Part shown: one piece after another, positions 47,746 to 59,802 of the stretch
Layout of the letters: each line of letters begins with the position of its first letter
Numbering within the stretch: the stretch's first letter is position 1
Source of the DNA: Arabidopsis thaliana
Taxonomy: Eukaryota; Streptophyta; Magnoliopsida; Brassicales; Brassicaceae
Direction of reading: 5' to 3'
Length of the DNA stretch: 64,000 nt
Assembly (NCBI RefSeq): GCF_000001735.4
Contig: NC_003071.7
Coordinates: forward strand, 2,243,001 to 2,307,000
The notes under the pieces: generated by a model
Database searches by the model: none
What the model was told of the DNA's origin: nothing
What the model saw: only the letters and a program-made list of their open reading frames with translations
Position numbers and translations under genes: made by a program

Positions 47746-50398
47746 TCTCGATTCTAAAAAGGATAGATGGATAGTAATTGAAAATTATTGTTTCCTATCA
47801 AACTGTTATTAAAATTACATATTGTCTATGAAATTCTTCTTGTTTTAAACTATTTCCAATTTTACCAAAGGAACAATGGTCTAGTGATAGTATCTTTTGG
47901 ATTACATATACTATCTACGAAATTATTCACTTATTCTTTAAATTGGAGTACCTAAAATCAAACTTTGGATACTAAGAAATATTATGAACTAAAGTTCTGG
48001 AAACCCCATGAATTATAAGATTTGTTTTTCCCATTATATTTTACTTTTTGTCTTCTAACTATTTTTTTTTTTTTTTAATAAAGAAATAGTTCAAACCTAT
48101 GAATGCAGAGACTATCTTTTGTTGTAGTCCTCCTCACTTTTTCGAACTATGCAATGACTATCTTCCAAATAGAGACTTTGGGAGATTATCAGGAGTTTTG
48201 TGAACTTTTTTGGTTTAAGGTTTGCAATCTTTAGTTTATGGGGATGAACTACTAACAAGCTAAACATATATAACAATAGATCAACAACTAAAATTCTAAT
48301 GTCATCATGCCTATCTACAAATAATTTGATAAACGATAATATTATTTAGAAAGAGTCAACTTAAAATATTACGATTCTAGAAGATTAACACTCCTCTCTT
48401 TCCCTTCTTCTCCAAGCAACAACATAGTCAACAAAATAGTTTGGTCAAAACTAAGAAAACAAATGAAAAATCATAGAAATTTACATTTCAACAAACACCT
48501 CAAAAAACAAAGATGAGAAAGAGAGTTTGGTAGAAATGCAATATATATATTATTATAGATAGATAGACAAATTTGTCGATCTTCTAGAAACACATCGTTT
48601 TTAGATATCAATAATTAGAAGAGAAAATAATATAATGAGAACAAAGGTGAAGAAAGATCTCTCCGCGTTGTCTGAAGACGGCGACTTATTCATCTCTCAA
48701 CTATAATTAATATTTTGAGAGATTCTCTTTGTTTCAGTTTGAGTTGACATTTACTCGGTCCCACTTCTCATTTTTTCCATCAAGGCTTTACTCTATTTTT
48801 TTTTTTCATCCAATGATCTATCATAATCTATAATTGTGTTAGTCACACTTAGCCTTTGGCCTAGCTTTACTTTTTCTACTCATGTAAATATCATTTATAT
48901 GAAAATTAGGTTTTACAACATATGTTAAACATATTCATATGATCCTTTGGCAAAAAAAAGTTAAAAACAAAGAGATCAAAAAAGTTATGGGAGAAATCTT
49001 GGTAGATGTTATCGCAGCTAAAATACCATTAATTTTCGATAATTGCGTCTGATTTTTTTAGAGGGATGATGTTTTTGATATCTCGATCAATATACTTTCG
49101 TCTAGTACTTCTATGAAGGTGTAGTTTTTTTAAAACTCTTCTTCAGTAATGTAATCTAAACCGTTTTCCGTTGTCGTAGATTTCTATCGTCTCTTTGGCC
49201 TTTGGTAAGATAATACATTAAACTTTTCTTCTATATGATTTTGATACCGCCGACTGTTGAAATGTTTTACAGTAGAGTTTAGAATTAATTGTAAAACATT
49301 TGATTTAGATTTCCTTTGTATAAGTTTTGGGTTTTTCTCCCTTTTGTTTTTTTGGCTTCGTATTGTGAAACATGTAATAATACTTTGTTTTCTTTTTGGT
49401 TGGACATAATCTCCGAAAATAAGCGATTTATCTTTTAGAATCTATTTTGTTGATCGCCAATTATTGTAAATTGTCACTAATTTTTTAGTCTATCTTTTTA
49501 GATCATAAGAGAGAAGCTACCATTTCTATTTTAATATCCTTTTCTTCATCCGTACGTATATCCACAACGACAAGTAGACAAAAATATGTTAAGTATTTGT
49601 ATGTATCTTTTTTTTTTTTCTGTTAAGTATATGTATGTATATTCTTTTTTTCTTTTGTTAATATAAAATATATCATATATGTATATTCTTTCCGACCAAA
49701 CTTTCTATCTTTGTTAGATACCTGTCTTTTATTTTTGTTTAATGGTGTGATTGGAGAGATACAATTGGATAGCAAGTAATCAATTGTATAACAATTTATC
49801 AAGAATTGTTAATTGTTATAGAAATTTGTTCCATTTTAAATTCATTTGAATATCTAATAAAGTATAAATATTCAAATGAAGTTGTTTTTGCTTTTAGTGC
49901 ACCAAGTCTTCAAGTTCTTCCGGACCTGAGGAAGTTTCCATAATTCAAATATTTATAGCGAAGACACTTCTACATGTTGGGGTTAGAAAGAAAACCAACA
50001 TATCATGGTTTAGTAACATGATTCTGTTTAAAGATTTAATTATTTATGTAATTATGTGGCTGAACTGAAGCAATTCATAGTCTATATAGAACAGCAAGAG
50101 TCGTGACACCCACATTAAGTAGTCTTGGTACTTGCCCAGCACAATATCAGCTCCAACATAATTTCTTACAATATTTTATTTAATTTATCTATGAAACCGT
50201 ATTTAATTTTTGGGTTTCCTTTTTTGTACATGCACATAAATATAATATAAAATATATTTATGTGGATGTGAAATTCAGATTTGTGTATTAGGTTCTTGAT
50301 GAAAATTTGATAACGTACGCATACATCAAAATCAAAATGTGTATTGAAATATACTAGCAAACGTATGTATTTAGTTTAATTATTTCAACGGGAATAAA
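47746..50398. other. Long AT-rich intergenic stretch
   Basis: No gene supported. Contains T tracts (48061-48076, 49609-49620) and a short local duplication of gttaagtatntgtatgtat near 49588 and 49622. Confidence 0.5.
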
Positions 50399-51149
50399 GA
50401 AGATAATATCTAATTATAAGTTGTTTTTTTCCGTGAAAAAGACCCTTTCATGTTTATTCTTTTTTTTTTTTTTTGTTTATAGCATATATCACATCTACCC
50501 TCTATTACTTCTATTTTTTCCCCAAAAAATATTACTTCTAATTTACATGAACTTTTCTTTTCAATCATAAATTAGTATGATTTTACACGTGTATAAAACT
50601 ATTTATGTCCCTTCAATAATGTTTGAGAGAGTTGAGATATGTGGTCGTGACTCGATTGGCCATGGACACCAATCTAGTCTCGCATTGTTCATTTGGTTAT
50701 GGTCTTGTGATTATCTATGGCGTTTCCCACAAACCTTTTCCATCTTTTGGAACATATTTCCACCGGAATCTTCCTTCTTGAAATAATTTTTCAAAAGCTC
50801 TTATGCGTCAATCGCACGAGCCATCAATGACCACCAACTGGTCCGGGAATTCTCGACGTCTTCAAGCATGATTCCCTATTGGCATCAAAAGATTTTCCAA
50901 GTTTTGTAAGCTTCTCAAAGTCGAACATCTCTCCGGAAAACTCATTGAGCCTTTATCTTTATCTTCCTTGTATTGTTTTAGTTTCAGTTTGTATGAACTT
51001 TCACCTTTTGAGATTCTAATGGAATGAAAGTATTTTGCAAAAAAAAAAAAAAAAAAATTATTTATGTCTTAAATGTCTGTATTGACACTTCAATGGGTAT
51101 GAAATATCAAATGACTTTGTTACAATTCACATTTCGGAATTTTAAACAT
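50399..51149. repeat. Duplicated block, copy A (interrupted)
   Basis: 50399-50609 plus 51069-51149 match copy B (51407-51678) in order and orientation. The interruption is the poly(A) retroposon at 50610-51058. Confidence 0.8.
50610..51058 (+). mobile_element. 5'-truncated poly(A) retroposon inside copy A
   Basis: 449-bp insert ending in 19 A's (51039-51057). Flanks tatttatgtc at 50600-50609 and 51059-51068 are identical. Copy B of the block keeps the unoccupied site (aaactatttctgtcttaaat), showing the junction directly. No domain recognised; likely a LINE 3' end. Confidence 0.82.
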
Positions 51150-51406
51150 GAGTTATTTAAAAATAAGGCATTTGTTTTAGAATAATATTCGGATTTAGGC
51201 ATTTTAATAAATGCTTTTCGGATTTAGGCACTTTGTCCACGTGAGAAGACGCCTCTATCCTTGGTTCGTTGATGTCATTCTTCATCTTTCCCTTTTGCAA
51301 CTTGAGAATTCACAGACAAAGAGATCGACTCATACTCTTAGATCCCTTCTGATAAGTTCAGTATCCTCTTATTGGGCTCTTATTGGACTAACTCGATTAA
51401 GGCTGA

Positions 51407-51678
51407 GAAGATAATATCTAATTATAAGTTTTTTTTTTCATGTTTCTCCTTTTATTTTTTTTGGTTATAGCATGTATCACCTCTACCCTCTATTACTTCT
51501 ATTTTTTTCCCCGAAAAATATTACCTCTAATTTACATGAACTCTTTTTTAAATCATAAATTAGTATAACTTTACACGTGCATAAAACTATTTCTGTCTTA
51601 AATGTCTATATTGACATTTCAATGGGTGTGAAATATCAAACGACTTTGTTGCAATTCGTATTTCGGGATTTTAAACAT
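51407..51678. repeat. Duplicated block, copy B (uninterrupted)
   Basis: About 270 bp, homologous to copy A. Neither shows TG...CA ends or open frames, so an LTR origin is not supported. Element family unknown. Confidence 0.75.
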
Positions 51679-52079
51679 TCCTTTTTGGGCTTATTGCCGA
51701 AATATGCACTATTTCTCAAATTTTTGAGATTTAGCAGTTTCGAAGTCATCTTCTACCTATTTGTATTAGAGATTGAGCAGTATAAAAAGATTACTTTTCG
51801 TCACGTAAAATGATATTCTTACCTTTCTATTTACTTTGCGGGTGTTTTTAAATTTGAATCGCATCTGACAACAAGTGCTAATGATTGCGTTGTTAACACA
51901 CGCGTAGGCAAGATAAGGTAAGGGAAATATGTGGCTGAAAATTAAAGAAGCACAGATGGAGTGGATATATTAGTGGGTATAGGGTGTAGTGTACAATTAG
52001 AGAGACGACGAAAGAACAAACCCTAGCTTCATAGTTTCTGGAGAACCAATTTGAATCAGTGTTGAGAGGGTGGCGAAGT
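51679..52079. other. Intergenic stretch
   Basis: No gene supported. The part from about 52010 looks like a leader for the MULE fragment, with aaaccctagcttcat. Confidence 0.45.
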
Positions 52080-52080
52080 G

Positions 52081-52816
52081 ATGAATCGGAAGGTATGATT
52101 CCGTTTTTGTTATAAGTTATATAACAGTTTAGTTGATTAAGTATGAAGATCTATTATAGTTGATTAAGTATGAAGATCTATTATAGTTGATCGCAGATCT
52201 AGTGTTGTTTATCAGAAATCCAATCTTGTTTATCGGAAATCCAGATCTAGTGTTGTTTTACCTGTAATCCGCTCTAGTAATCTGAGATCCATAGATTTAT
52301 GGATTTTTGTTTGAAATCGAAAGAATTACTAATTTTTTTGTATCGTCTTCTTTAAGTGAGTTAATATTCCTGTTTTCGTCGTAGCTGGGAAGTGGAAATC
52401 TACGACAGAAAGCAAGTGGGATTTTATAATAGAAAATGATTGCTTCGCAAGGAGCATTTGTACATGTGCTGAGATGACTTTTACTGAATTACAAAGTTAT
52501 ATAGCTTCATTGTTTCACTTTGATGCGAAGACCTGGAAACAAAACTTGAGTTATTGGCTTCCAAAGCAGAGGTCAATCTTTTCTGCACGGAAAAGGCCTC
52601 CAGTCTGTTTGAATAACACCATGGCGTTGAAGAGCTTCATGATGGTTAAGGAAATGGAGCCACGTTTAAACTTGTGCCTCTCCTTTGAGGCCATGCAGGA
52701 TGATGAACCCTAGAAACAACTTGTTTGTGAGCTTGGGGAAAGTTCTAACAATGGCAAAGACGACGCAACCATCCTTGAAAATGTACTTACTGAGTTCAGA
52801 ATTGTTAAGGATAATG
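52081..52816 (+). pseudogene. MULE (mudrA-like) transposase N-terminal fragment
   Basis: 52384-52713 encodes the N-terminal domain of plant Mutator-like transposases: KWDFIIENDCFARSICTCAEM, then TFTELQSYIASLF and RKRPPVCLNNTMALKSFM. A stop at 52711-52713 cuts it, and the DDE catalytic core and SWIM zinc finger are missing. A possible first exon (ATG at 52081, donor GTATG) and an intron precede it; the intron carries two perfect 27-base tandem copies (52131-52157, 52158-52184). Coding similarity fades near 52816 where LTR-like sequence begins. No terminal inverted repeats identified. Confidence 0.7.
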
Positions 52817-53265
52817 ACTGCACCAACCAACTAGAACTTGATCTTATGTAATAGGTAAGCTCCAAAAGGCCACTTATTACTAGAACTATCATAGATGAGC
52901 TTAAGTATTTAAGAAGCGAACATGTAGGCTCATAGAAGGGCTCGAGTTTAGATACTTAGGTGAACCAATCAAACCTGATATTAATGCATGTTTATGATTA
53001 GAGATTTGTGGGCTAGCGTCGTAATCCTTAGTTATTAGGCATAGTTAGTAATGTGGACTAGTGTTGGTTGCTTTACTTTAGTGATCTGAGTTCTAGAACG
53101 GTTCGATAACAATCCTAATCATAATTAAATCTACTAGTTATCTAATTTTTGAGAATATCTCTAGACTTGACGCTTTTCTCCCTCTGATTTACAACTTGAT
53201 ATTTAATGCTTTCTTGTCTTTTTATCTATAATCTCTTGGTTTAGCTTAACTCGAAACCTTTGTCT
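52817..53265 (+). mobile_element. LTR-retroelement fragment related to the Gypsy LTR at 57521-58656
   Basis: Shares, in order, aactagaacttgatct, cctattac-like words, atcatagatgngctt, caaacctgat, tgcatgttta, and ttctagaacggtt with the reverse complement of about 57690-58060. Both are noncoding; this copy is in plus orientation and more decayed. It abuts the CACTA end at 53277. Confidence 0.65.
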
Positions 53266-53781
53266 ATTATGTGATTGCATTGCAAGAAAACATGTGATAT
53301 TCCAACAAATGCTTTCAATAATCGTATTTTGTTAAAAGTTTCTTACCGATATCCTATAAAATTGCAACAAATATTTTATTTATTAAATATTTATTGCAAA
53401 TTTCTAATAAATTTTGGTTATGATAAATTTGTCACACACGCCGTAGGAAAATTGTTGAAATTTTCCAACAAATATGATATTGTTGCAAATTAGCAATAAT
53501 TATTAAATTGTTGGAAACTATTAACAAAATATTTGTTAGAAACTAATTTGTTTGTGGGAATTTATTTCTAACAAGTTAATGACAAAATATTTGTTGGAAA
53601 ATTGGGGAAAAAAAAAAAACAAAAATAAAAAACAATTACGGAAAAAAAAAACCAAAAATAGAAAAAACCAAAAAGAAAAAAGGAAAAAATTTTAGGGTAA
53701 ATATGATTCATCTTCTTCTCATTTTCTCTTTTTTTTTTTGATGTGAAGCTTTACTTCTGAAAAAATTGAAAACTGTTTTCA

Positions 53782-55060
53782 ATGACAGGACCAAAAAACA
53801 AAAATCGTGAGTGGATGTATAATTATATAGATGAAGGTATTGGAGAATTATTAAAGGAATTTAACGAAGGTCTTGTTGATTTATGCGTTTTGCTGCAAAT
53901 CAAGAGATTCCATTAGAGTGTGGTAAGATGTATTATCCTTATTCTACTTGTGGTAATGAGAATTTTCTTCCCGTAGATTCTATTTGGAAGCACTTATATA
54001 GTCGAGGATTTACGCCTCAATATTACATATGGTTTTCTCATGAGGAAGATTTTGAAACTTTAGCAAATAGTAATGAAGATGATGAAAATCATGGGTTGGA
54101 ACTTGGAGATAATCATATATATGAAAGTTGGCCAACTCTCTCCATATGATTGACACATCATCACTTTAGCATTTGCCATGTGTCTATTAAATAATTAATG
54201 TAAGCTTTTCAACTTCTAATTTATAGGTTAATTATATATTTATTATTTAATTTACATATTATTATATTTTACATATTTAATTGTAGTATTACTAAATTTA
54301 TTTTAATATTATATGATTTTTCAATAAAACCATTTTAATAGTTTTCTCATACTCGAAATTTTTTTTTTCGTAATCCAAACTCAAAGTATGGGTATATAAT
54401 AGTCGTGAATTACTTAATGATTTGAGTAAGTTATTCTCTGATATTTATATTTATATTCTCTTAAATTGATATTTAAATAATAAATCACTGAGGGTGAAAG
54501 ATACGTAAGGAGTTCCATCGTCAAATTCTTAGGTTTCTAGAATCCAACACTACCCTCTGTTAAATTGGTTTAAGACAAACGTTGTTTATGAATTATGTGT
54601 ATGATGCATTGTTGAGAATGTTGTTAGAAAAAAATATTTTTAATACTAAAAATAATTGCTTATTGCATTATTGAATGATTAGATAAATAAAAATTATATT
54701 TAAATTAAACAATATAAGAAAATCCAAAAAAACTGTGGCGTAGCGCGGATGATCACCTAGTAATAGTAATGAAGCGGAAGATAATATAACTAGAGATCCA
54801 ACCGGTGTAATACCGATGGTAACAGATGCTTTTCACAAAACGACTGAAAGTGGAATTGAAGAACCAAACTTAGAAGCGAAAAAGTTTTTTGATATGTTAG
54901 ATGCAGCGAAGAAACCGATTTATGATGGTTGTAAAGAGGGTCACTCTCGTTTATCAGCTGCAACGCGGATGATGAATATAAGAACAGAGTATAACTTGTC
55001 GGAGGATTGTGTTGACGCAATAGCTGACGGTAATTTGTATATTTTTATATTTTTTGTATA
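53782..55060 (+). pseudogene. CACTA transposase-associated domain gene, broken and split by a Helitron
   Basis: ATG at 53782 (MTGPKNKNREWMYNYI) begins the plant transposase-associated domain; a one-base loss near 53880 shifts frame into 53883-54136 (CGKMYYPYSTCGNENF, HLYSRGFTPQYYIWFSHEE). After the Helitron the same frame resumes at 54761 (NSNEAEDNITRDPTGVIP) and runs through FFDMLDAAKKPIYDGCKEGHS and NLSEDCVDAIAD to about 55030. The DDE transposase core that should follow is absent. It cannot catalyse transposition. Confidence 0.78.
54137..54760 (+). mobile_element. Helitron, 624 bp, inserted in the CACTA gene
   Basis: Begins TCTCTCCATATGATTGACAC and ends with a GTAGCGC-type hairpin followed by ATGATCACCTAG, then T. 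Removing exactly these 624 bases rejoins the CACTA reading frame without gap, which fixes both ends. The left neighbour is C rather than the usual A. Noncoding, non-autonomous. Confidence 0.85.
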
Positions 55061-55130
55061 TGATATAGTTTTGACGCAATAGAGAACAGATGGTAATTTG
55101 TATATTTTTTGCATATGATATTGTTTTTAT
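55014..55130. repeat. Tandem duplication, about 58-base unit
   Basis: gacgcaatag through gtaatttgtatattttt and gatatngtttt occurs twice in succession, inside a former intron of the CACTA gene. Confidence 0.75.
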
Positions 55131-55133
55131 CAA

Positions 55134-55721
55134 ATTCAGTCTAAAGTTTTCTATAATGACATGTTTCTGTGTTTCAAAACTGTTTCGCGTGATGAGGTGA
55201 CAGGAGAGCTCCCAGATATGGTTACTTTTATGGAAGCAACCCATAAGAGTAAGTCTGATGGTGTATTTGTGTGCAAAAAAGCTGAGTTGATCGCCAAAAA
55301 ATGTCGAAACATGGAGCACCAAATTCTTAGTCAAAGAGACAATGACGATGGTAACACTTTGGACACTAACCATCTTACACAAGAAGAAATTGATGCTATT
55401 TACTAAGGGGTAAAATGCTGAAACTTCTATTATTTTTTTTAATTATACTTTATGTGTTTTTTTTTTAAAACCATACTTTATGTGTTGAATACTTTTTTCT
55501 TATGTGAATTGTAACATGCAATTTTGAAATTTCAGGAAGTGCAAGTGAAGAAAGGCAAAAAATTTGGCTATGGTTCAATTCCGGTAGCTGATCCTATTGT
55601 TGATGCATCTCCAAATTATGAAGAAATGTATCTTGAGACTCAAGAAAAGCTCCGGAAATTGGACCAAGTGATTGAGGGAATGATGCTGAAGTTTAAAGTG
55701 TTGATTTCTGGATTACTATGA
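55134..55721 (+). pseudogene. CACTA second coding remnant (Ptta/En-Spm type)
   Basis: Frames 55161-55406 and 55524-55721 encode the C-terminal conserved region of plant Ptta/En-Spm accessory proteins: DEVTGELPDMVTFMEATHKS, TLDTNHLTQEEIDAIY, then KKGKKFGYGSIP and YEEMYLETQEKLRKLDQVI. An intron with acceptor near 55535 may join them. The N-terminal DNA-binding part is not found. Confidence 0.75.
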
Positions 55722-56464
55722 TGCAAAACAAGTTTTCAAATGAAGTTCCACCTTCCATGAGAGCAACAATGAACACCAATGATGGTCTTTGAATTCAATT
55801 AGTAATTTGGTTTCATTACGACTTTAAGCATTTAAGATTGTTTATCAATATTATGTTTGGATGTTTAAGTGTTTTGAGATTTTAAAATTTTTAATTATTA
55901 TGATTTTTAATAATAATATTTATTTTTATTTTTATTATTTATTTTTATTTTTATTATTTATTTCGTAATTTTAAAATATTTTTATATTTTAAAATTATGT
56001 ACAAATATATTTCAACAAAAAGTTGATAAATGGTTCATGAGACATTTTGTTTAGAAACTTAGTAGAATCTACATATACATTTTTACAGCAATTTTGTGAA
56101 ATAAATCCTGGAGTAGGAACTTATTTACAATGGCTGTCATTAGCTTTTTAATTATTGTTTTTTTTTTGCAATAAATTAATTAACAAACAAAAACATTCCA
56201 AATATCTTTCAATCCCATATATCACGCAGATTTCTCCAAAATTTGAAGTAAATTTTGGTAACTATTTAAAACAAAAAATATTTGACAAACCAAAATACAA
56301 TTGCAATCCCTTAAATTGAGCAAAATGTACCTAAATACATTTCTTATCAATTCACTAAATTTTATTTCTCCAAAATTTGAACTAGATTTCGACAACTATT
56401 TAAAACAAAAATTTGTTTGACAAACTAAAATACAATTGCAATCCCGTAAAATATTTATTTTAAT
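55722..56464. other. Noncoding interior of the CACTA region
   Basis: AT-rich. Contains an 80-base direct duplication: 56227-56311 and 56368-56444 share ttctccaaaatttgaa, aactatttaaaacaaaaa and aaaatacaattgcaatccc. Confidence 0.6.
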
Positions 56465-56664
56465 TATATATTTAAATTAGCGGTGTACCGCGGGTTTTTT
56501 TACGGGACGGGTTTGGCGGAACGGTTTGGAAGGACGTTACTTAATAACAATTGTAAATTATAAAATAAAAATATTTTATAGATAAATATAATTTACAAAC
56601 TTTTATATATACTGATTTTAAAAAAATAAATTGTCTCTGCGGTGTACCGTGGGTTAAAATCTAG
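56465..56664 (+). mobile_element. Helitron 3' end with doubled palindrome
   Basis: Two copies of gcggtgtaccg(c/t)ggg at about 56470 and 56639. The second is followed by GTTAAAATCTAG and T at 56664/56665, the 3' end typical of Arabidopsis Helitrons. The 5' end is not identified; the 80-base duplication upstream may be part of it. Confidence 0.65.
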
Positions 56665-56811
56665 TATATCAACATATTTTCAACGATTAATTTCTGATAA
56701 AATTCCAACAATTAAATAATCATAAGTTTTCCACAAATTTACAAGAAAAAATATCAATAAATTTTTAACATTTAAATTATCATTAAATTTCTATGAAGTT
56801 CCAACAAATAA

Positions 56812-58656
56812 GGCGTCAAAATCCTCAAAACGCGCGATATGATCCATATATTGTTCGTGAGATAAGTCATGGAAAAGATGTTGTCTGACAATAGCAAAGT
56901 AGGTAGGCTTGAGCTCGTAGTCGTTTCTCTAGAATGGGGGTGGTACGATCGCTGATCGATTAGCATAGAACATGTCAAGCCTGTTGAAATCCTAAGAGTA
57001 CGTCGTGGTTCACCTGGTTGTTGCACATTTGCTTGTTGGTCAACTCGATTTGATCCGTCAAGAAGTTGAGGGTGTCGATCGACACCCATCTGGTATCGCT
57101 TGACACCTACGTCTACGTTGCGAGCAACGAGTTGCGCGTTGAGTTGCACCTGCTCCATTATCTGATCCTCATCATGGATGATTATGTGATCATCTAGTCT
57201 CTGTCCAGTGACATTATAGGCTTGTCCATCATCATCTCTCAAAACTCATTCTTCATTAGCTCTGATTTGTCCGTTAACCTTAGATGTTAATCTCTGAGCT
57301 TTGTGGTTGGTGCATTTTAGTTATCTCAAATCAAGTGTTGATAGGTTGATTAGGTCCTTATCTTATGTTATTCGAGTTGTAAGTCTAGACATGCACCTGA
57401 AACACAAGAGAGAGAGAAGAAACAAAAAACGCGTTGGTATCGAAAGAAAGAAAATTTAGACAAAAACTCTAAACAAAACCTAATGGTCATTCCCAAGAAC
57501 TTCTGCAACGGCGCCAAATTTGATGTCAGTCAAATTAACCTCAAGCACTCTCTCAAATAAAAGATCTATTGCAGTATTTTATGGTCGAATTTCACAAAGT
57601 TCTTTTGTTCACACAGAAGGTTGTAGTCTCAAAATTAAGCTAAATCAATAGGTATTAGAAAGTAAAAGAAAACAAGAAAGCAAGCAGCATGTTTAATTGA
57701 TGTAAATTCAAATGATTAAAGCTTCGGTTTTAGGGATATTATCAGGAAATAAATGACTAATAGATCTAGCTATGATTAAGATTGTTCTCAAACCGTTCTA
57801 AAACTCAAATAACTAATGTCTGGTCGACCAACTCTCGTTTCATCAACTAACTATACCTATTAACTAGGGATCCCAACCCTAGTTGTAAATCACTAGTCCC
57901 TAAACATGCACTAAGATCAGGTTTGATAGTTCACTTAAGTATAAAAATCAGACCTATCCATATTTAAATACTAAAGCCCATCTATGATATAGTTCAGGTA
58001 ATAGGTGCCTTCTCGAATGCTACCTATTACCCTTAGATCAAGTTCTAGTTAGTTACTCTAGAACTACCATTAAAAACAAATCAAGATGAAGAACTCTAAA
58101 AATAATCCTAACATGTTATCGATCTATATCATCTAAATCCCTAAGGAGAAACTCTAAACCCAACAAGTAGATTGTTTAGACATGATCATAGAAATAAAAA
58201 CATGTTTGAATAAGACTGCATAAAGAAATCAAAAGAAGAATAGAGTTTAGAAAATATCTTTTCTCTACAGGGTTTTGAAATCTCTGATGAACTCTCCAAA
58301 GCAAAAGTAAAACTTAGAATATGGTTTTTAAACATGTCTAAAGGTTTGGTCTTAACAATGACCTTAAAAATCTATATATAAGTTCCTAAAAACATTTAGA
58401 GACTAATAATGCAAACAAAGAAATTTTCTGGGGTAACTTCTCGAGACTTCAAAACTCCATAGCGTTAGACTTCTTATTGGGTCGCGAATGGTGTAGATCG
58501 ACATCAGGAGGGTGTCTGTCAACACTCTTGCCTTGGTCAAGATCCAAATTCGTCATTCAAGCTTGATTTCCTTGGTTTGGTTTCTGAATACTCCATAAAC
58601 TCTCAATGCATCCCTAAAGTGCAAAAACCTGAAAGTGACTAGAAAAGACTCTAACA
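56812..58656 (-). mobile_element. Gypsy-type LTR retrotransposon, 5' part only
   Basis: Minus strand. Candidate LTR 58656-57521 starts TGTTAGAGTC and ends CTGACATCA; the left boundary is tentative. Primer site TGGCGCCGTTGC at 57505-57516 matches the tRNA-Asp type used by Athila-like elements. A gag start follows (56772-57242 frame: MRDDDGQAYN, RLDDHIIIHDEDQI). After about 57020 the coding register changes, and sequence like ELKPTYFAIVRQ continues in another frame down to 56812. No protease, RT or integrase, and no 3' LTR in the window. Confidence 0.68.
57505..57516 (-). other. Primer binding site (tRNA-Asp type)
   Basis: TGGCGCCGTTGC, five bases after the LTR end; fits Athila-like Gypsy elements. 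Confidence 0.75.
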
Positions 58657-59464
58657 CCTATACCTATATCATACCTCTAATTGGTAGATTATTCTAAATA
58701 ACTTCATAAAAATAATTTTGTTGTAAAATTTACAAAAGGGTTAGTAAAAAGGGTCTATTAGTGCGTGAATGATAGTTTTGTAGATTGGATATATCTTGGT
58801 GAAAGACTATGTCAATATGAACAAAGTAGAGATCATATATATGCAGTATGACCAGGGATGTTAAAACGGGCTTGAAGCCCGCGACCCTAAACGGGTACTG
58901 GGTAACATTTTTAACCCAAAACCGTTTATTTAATCTATTATTTTACGGGCTTTTAAAATACGGGCCCATTTATGCTTATAACAAAACAGGTTTAAGCAAA
59001 AATACAAACGGGTAGCCCATTTAATTAGTTTTGCTCCACTAAACAAAACTAGTCGTTTAAGGTTAGGTACGACATACACAACACATGACCATGATCTCGA
59101 TTTCTTGAAGTTGTGAAAGTGAAATTATTCAAGAAATAATTTCATCAATCAATTTAGGAACTATTGCATGAACCCATAAGCGATTTGGATTGGTTTGTCT
59201 CTCTTCGATTTTTCAATTTTTTCTTTGATTGAAAATTTGATATATATATATATATATATATATATTGAGATTATATCTGTTGTTTAATGGCTTAGGGCAT
59301 TCGGTCGTGACGGAGAGAGATCTCAAAAGTTTTCATTTGTAACTTGTAAGGTTAGATTCTAAACTTAAAATGATGAACTTTAGATTCTCTTTATCCCACT
59401 TCTATTGTGTATTTCACAAAAGTATGGAGAATTGAGCTATGAGAACAGTTTTTGGTCCTAGAAT
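58657..59464. other. Spacer with a possible hAT-like end and TA microsatellite
   Basis: cagggatgttaaaacgggc at about 58854 resembles a hAT terminus, but no partner end was found. TA run at about 59239-59266. Confidence 0.45.
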
Positions 59465-59753
59465 TGTTGGAGTAAGCTTGAAGATAATGACTTAAGTTAT
59501 AAGTTATTTAAATATAGGAATAGATTAAATCTTAAGGAGATATCTTAGGAGTTAAGTTAGGAGTTATCTAACCCTAATCCTATTGTTATTTGGTTTTAAA
59601 TCTCTATATATATGAGTCCCAAAGTTGTGGTGAACCATATGAGTTTTAGAGAGATTAAGACTTTGAAATTGTTTAGGTTTGAGTTATTTCCTAAGCTTAA
59701 TAAGAGAGTAATTCTTATATATCTTTGAGTTCTTAATCTTCTTTGAAACTAGA
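59465..59753 (+). repeat. 5' LTR of the right-edge Copia element
   Basis: Starts TGTTGGAGTAAGC. The right boundary is set by the primer site and is approximate. Confidence 0.85.
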
Positions 59754-59755
59754 TT

Positions 59756-59767
59756 TGGTATCAGAGC
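59756..59767 (+). other. Primer binding site (initiator Met tRNA type)
   Basis: tggtatcagagc directly downstream of the 5' LTR. Confidence 0.88.
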
Positions 59768-59802
59768 ATCCAGGTTTTCGATCAAAGCAAAGGATTGAAA
59801 AC

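Larger units (their letters stand above)
53277..56811 (+). mobile_element. CACTA (En/Spm-like) element, deletion derivative, right end lost
   Basis: The left end reads CATTGCAAGAAAAC, close to the CACTA terminus CACTACAAGAAAA. 53277-53600 is a subterminal region full of short ttgttggaa / ttccaacaa words, and similar words reappear at 56665-56811. Between lie transposase-associated and Ptta-type coding remnants. The right terminal repeat is absent: sequence changes to Gypsy gag at about 56812. Two Helitron-related inserts lie inside. Confidence 0.75.

Noticed and set aside
50399..51678. The duplicated blocks as LTRs of a retrotransposon
   Set aside because: No TG...CA ends, no primer site after copy A, and only about 260 bases between the copies with no coding content.
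54790..55382. Minus-strand frames across the CACTA gene
   Set aside because: They are antisense shadows of recognised transposase-associated coding sequence.
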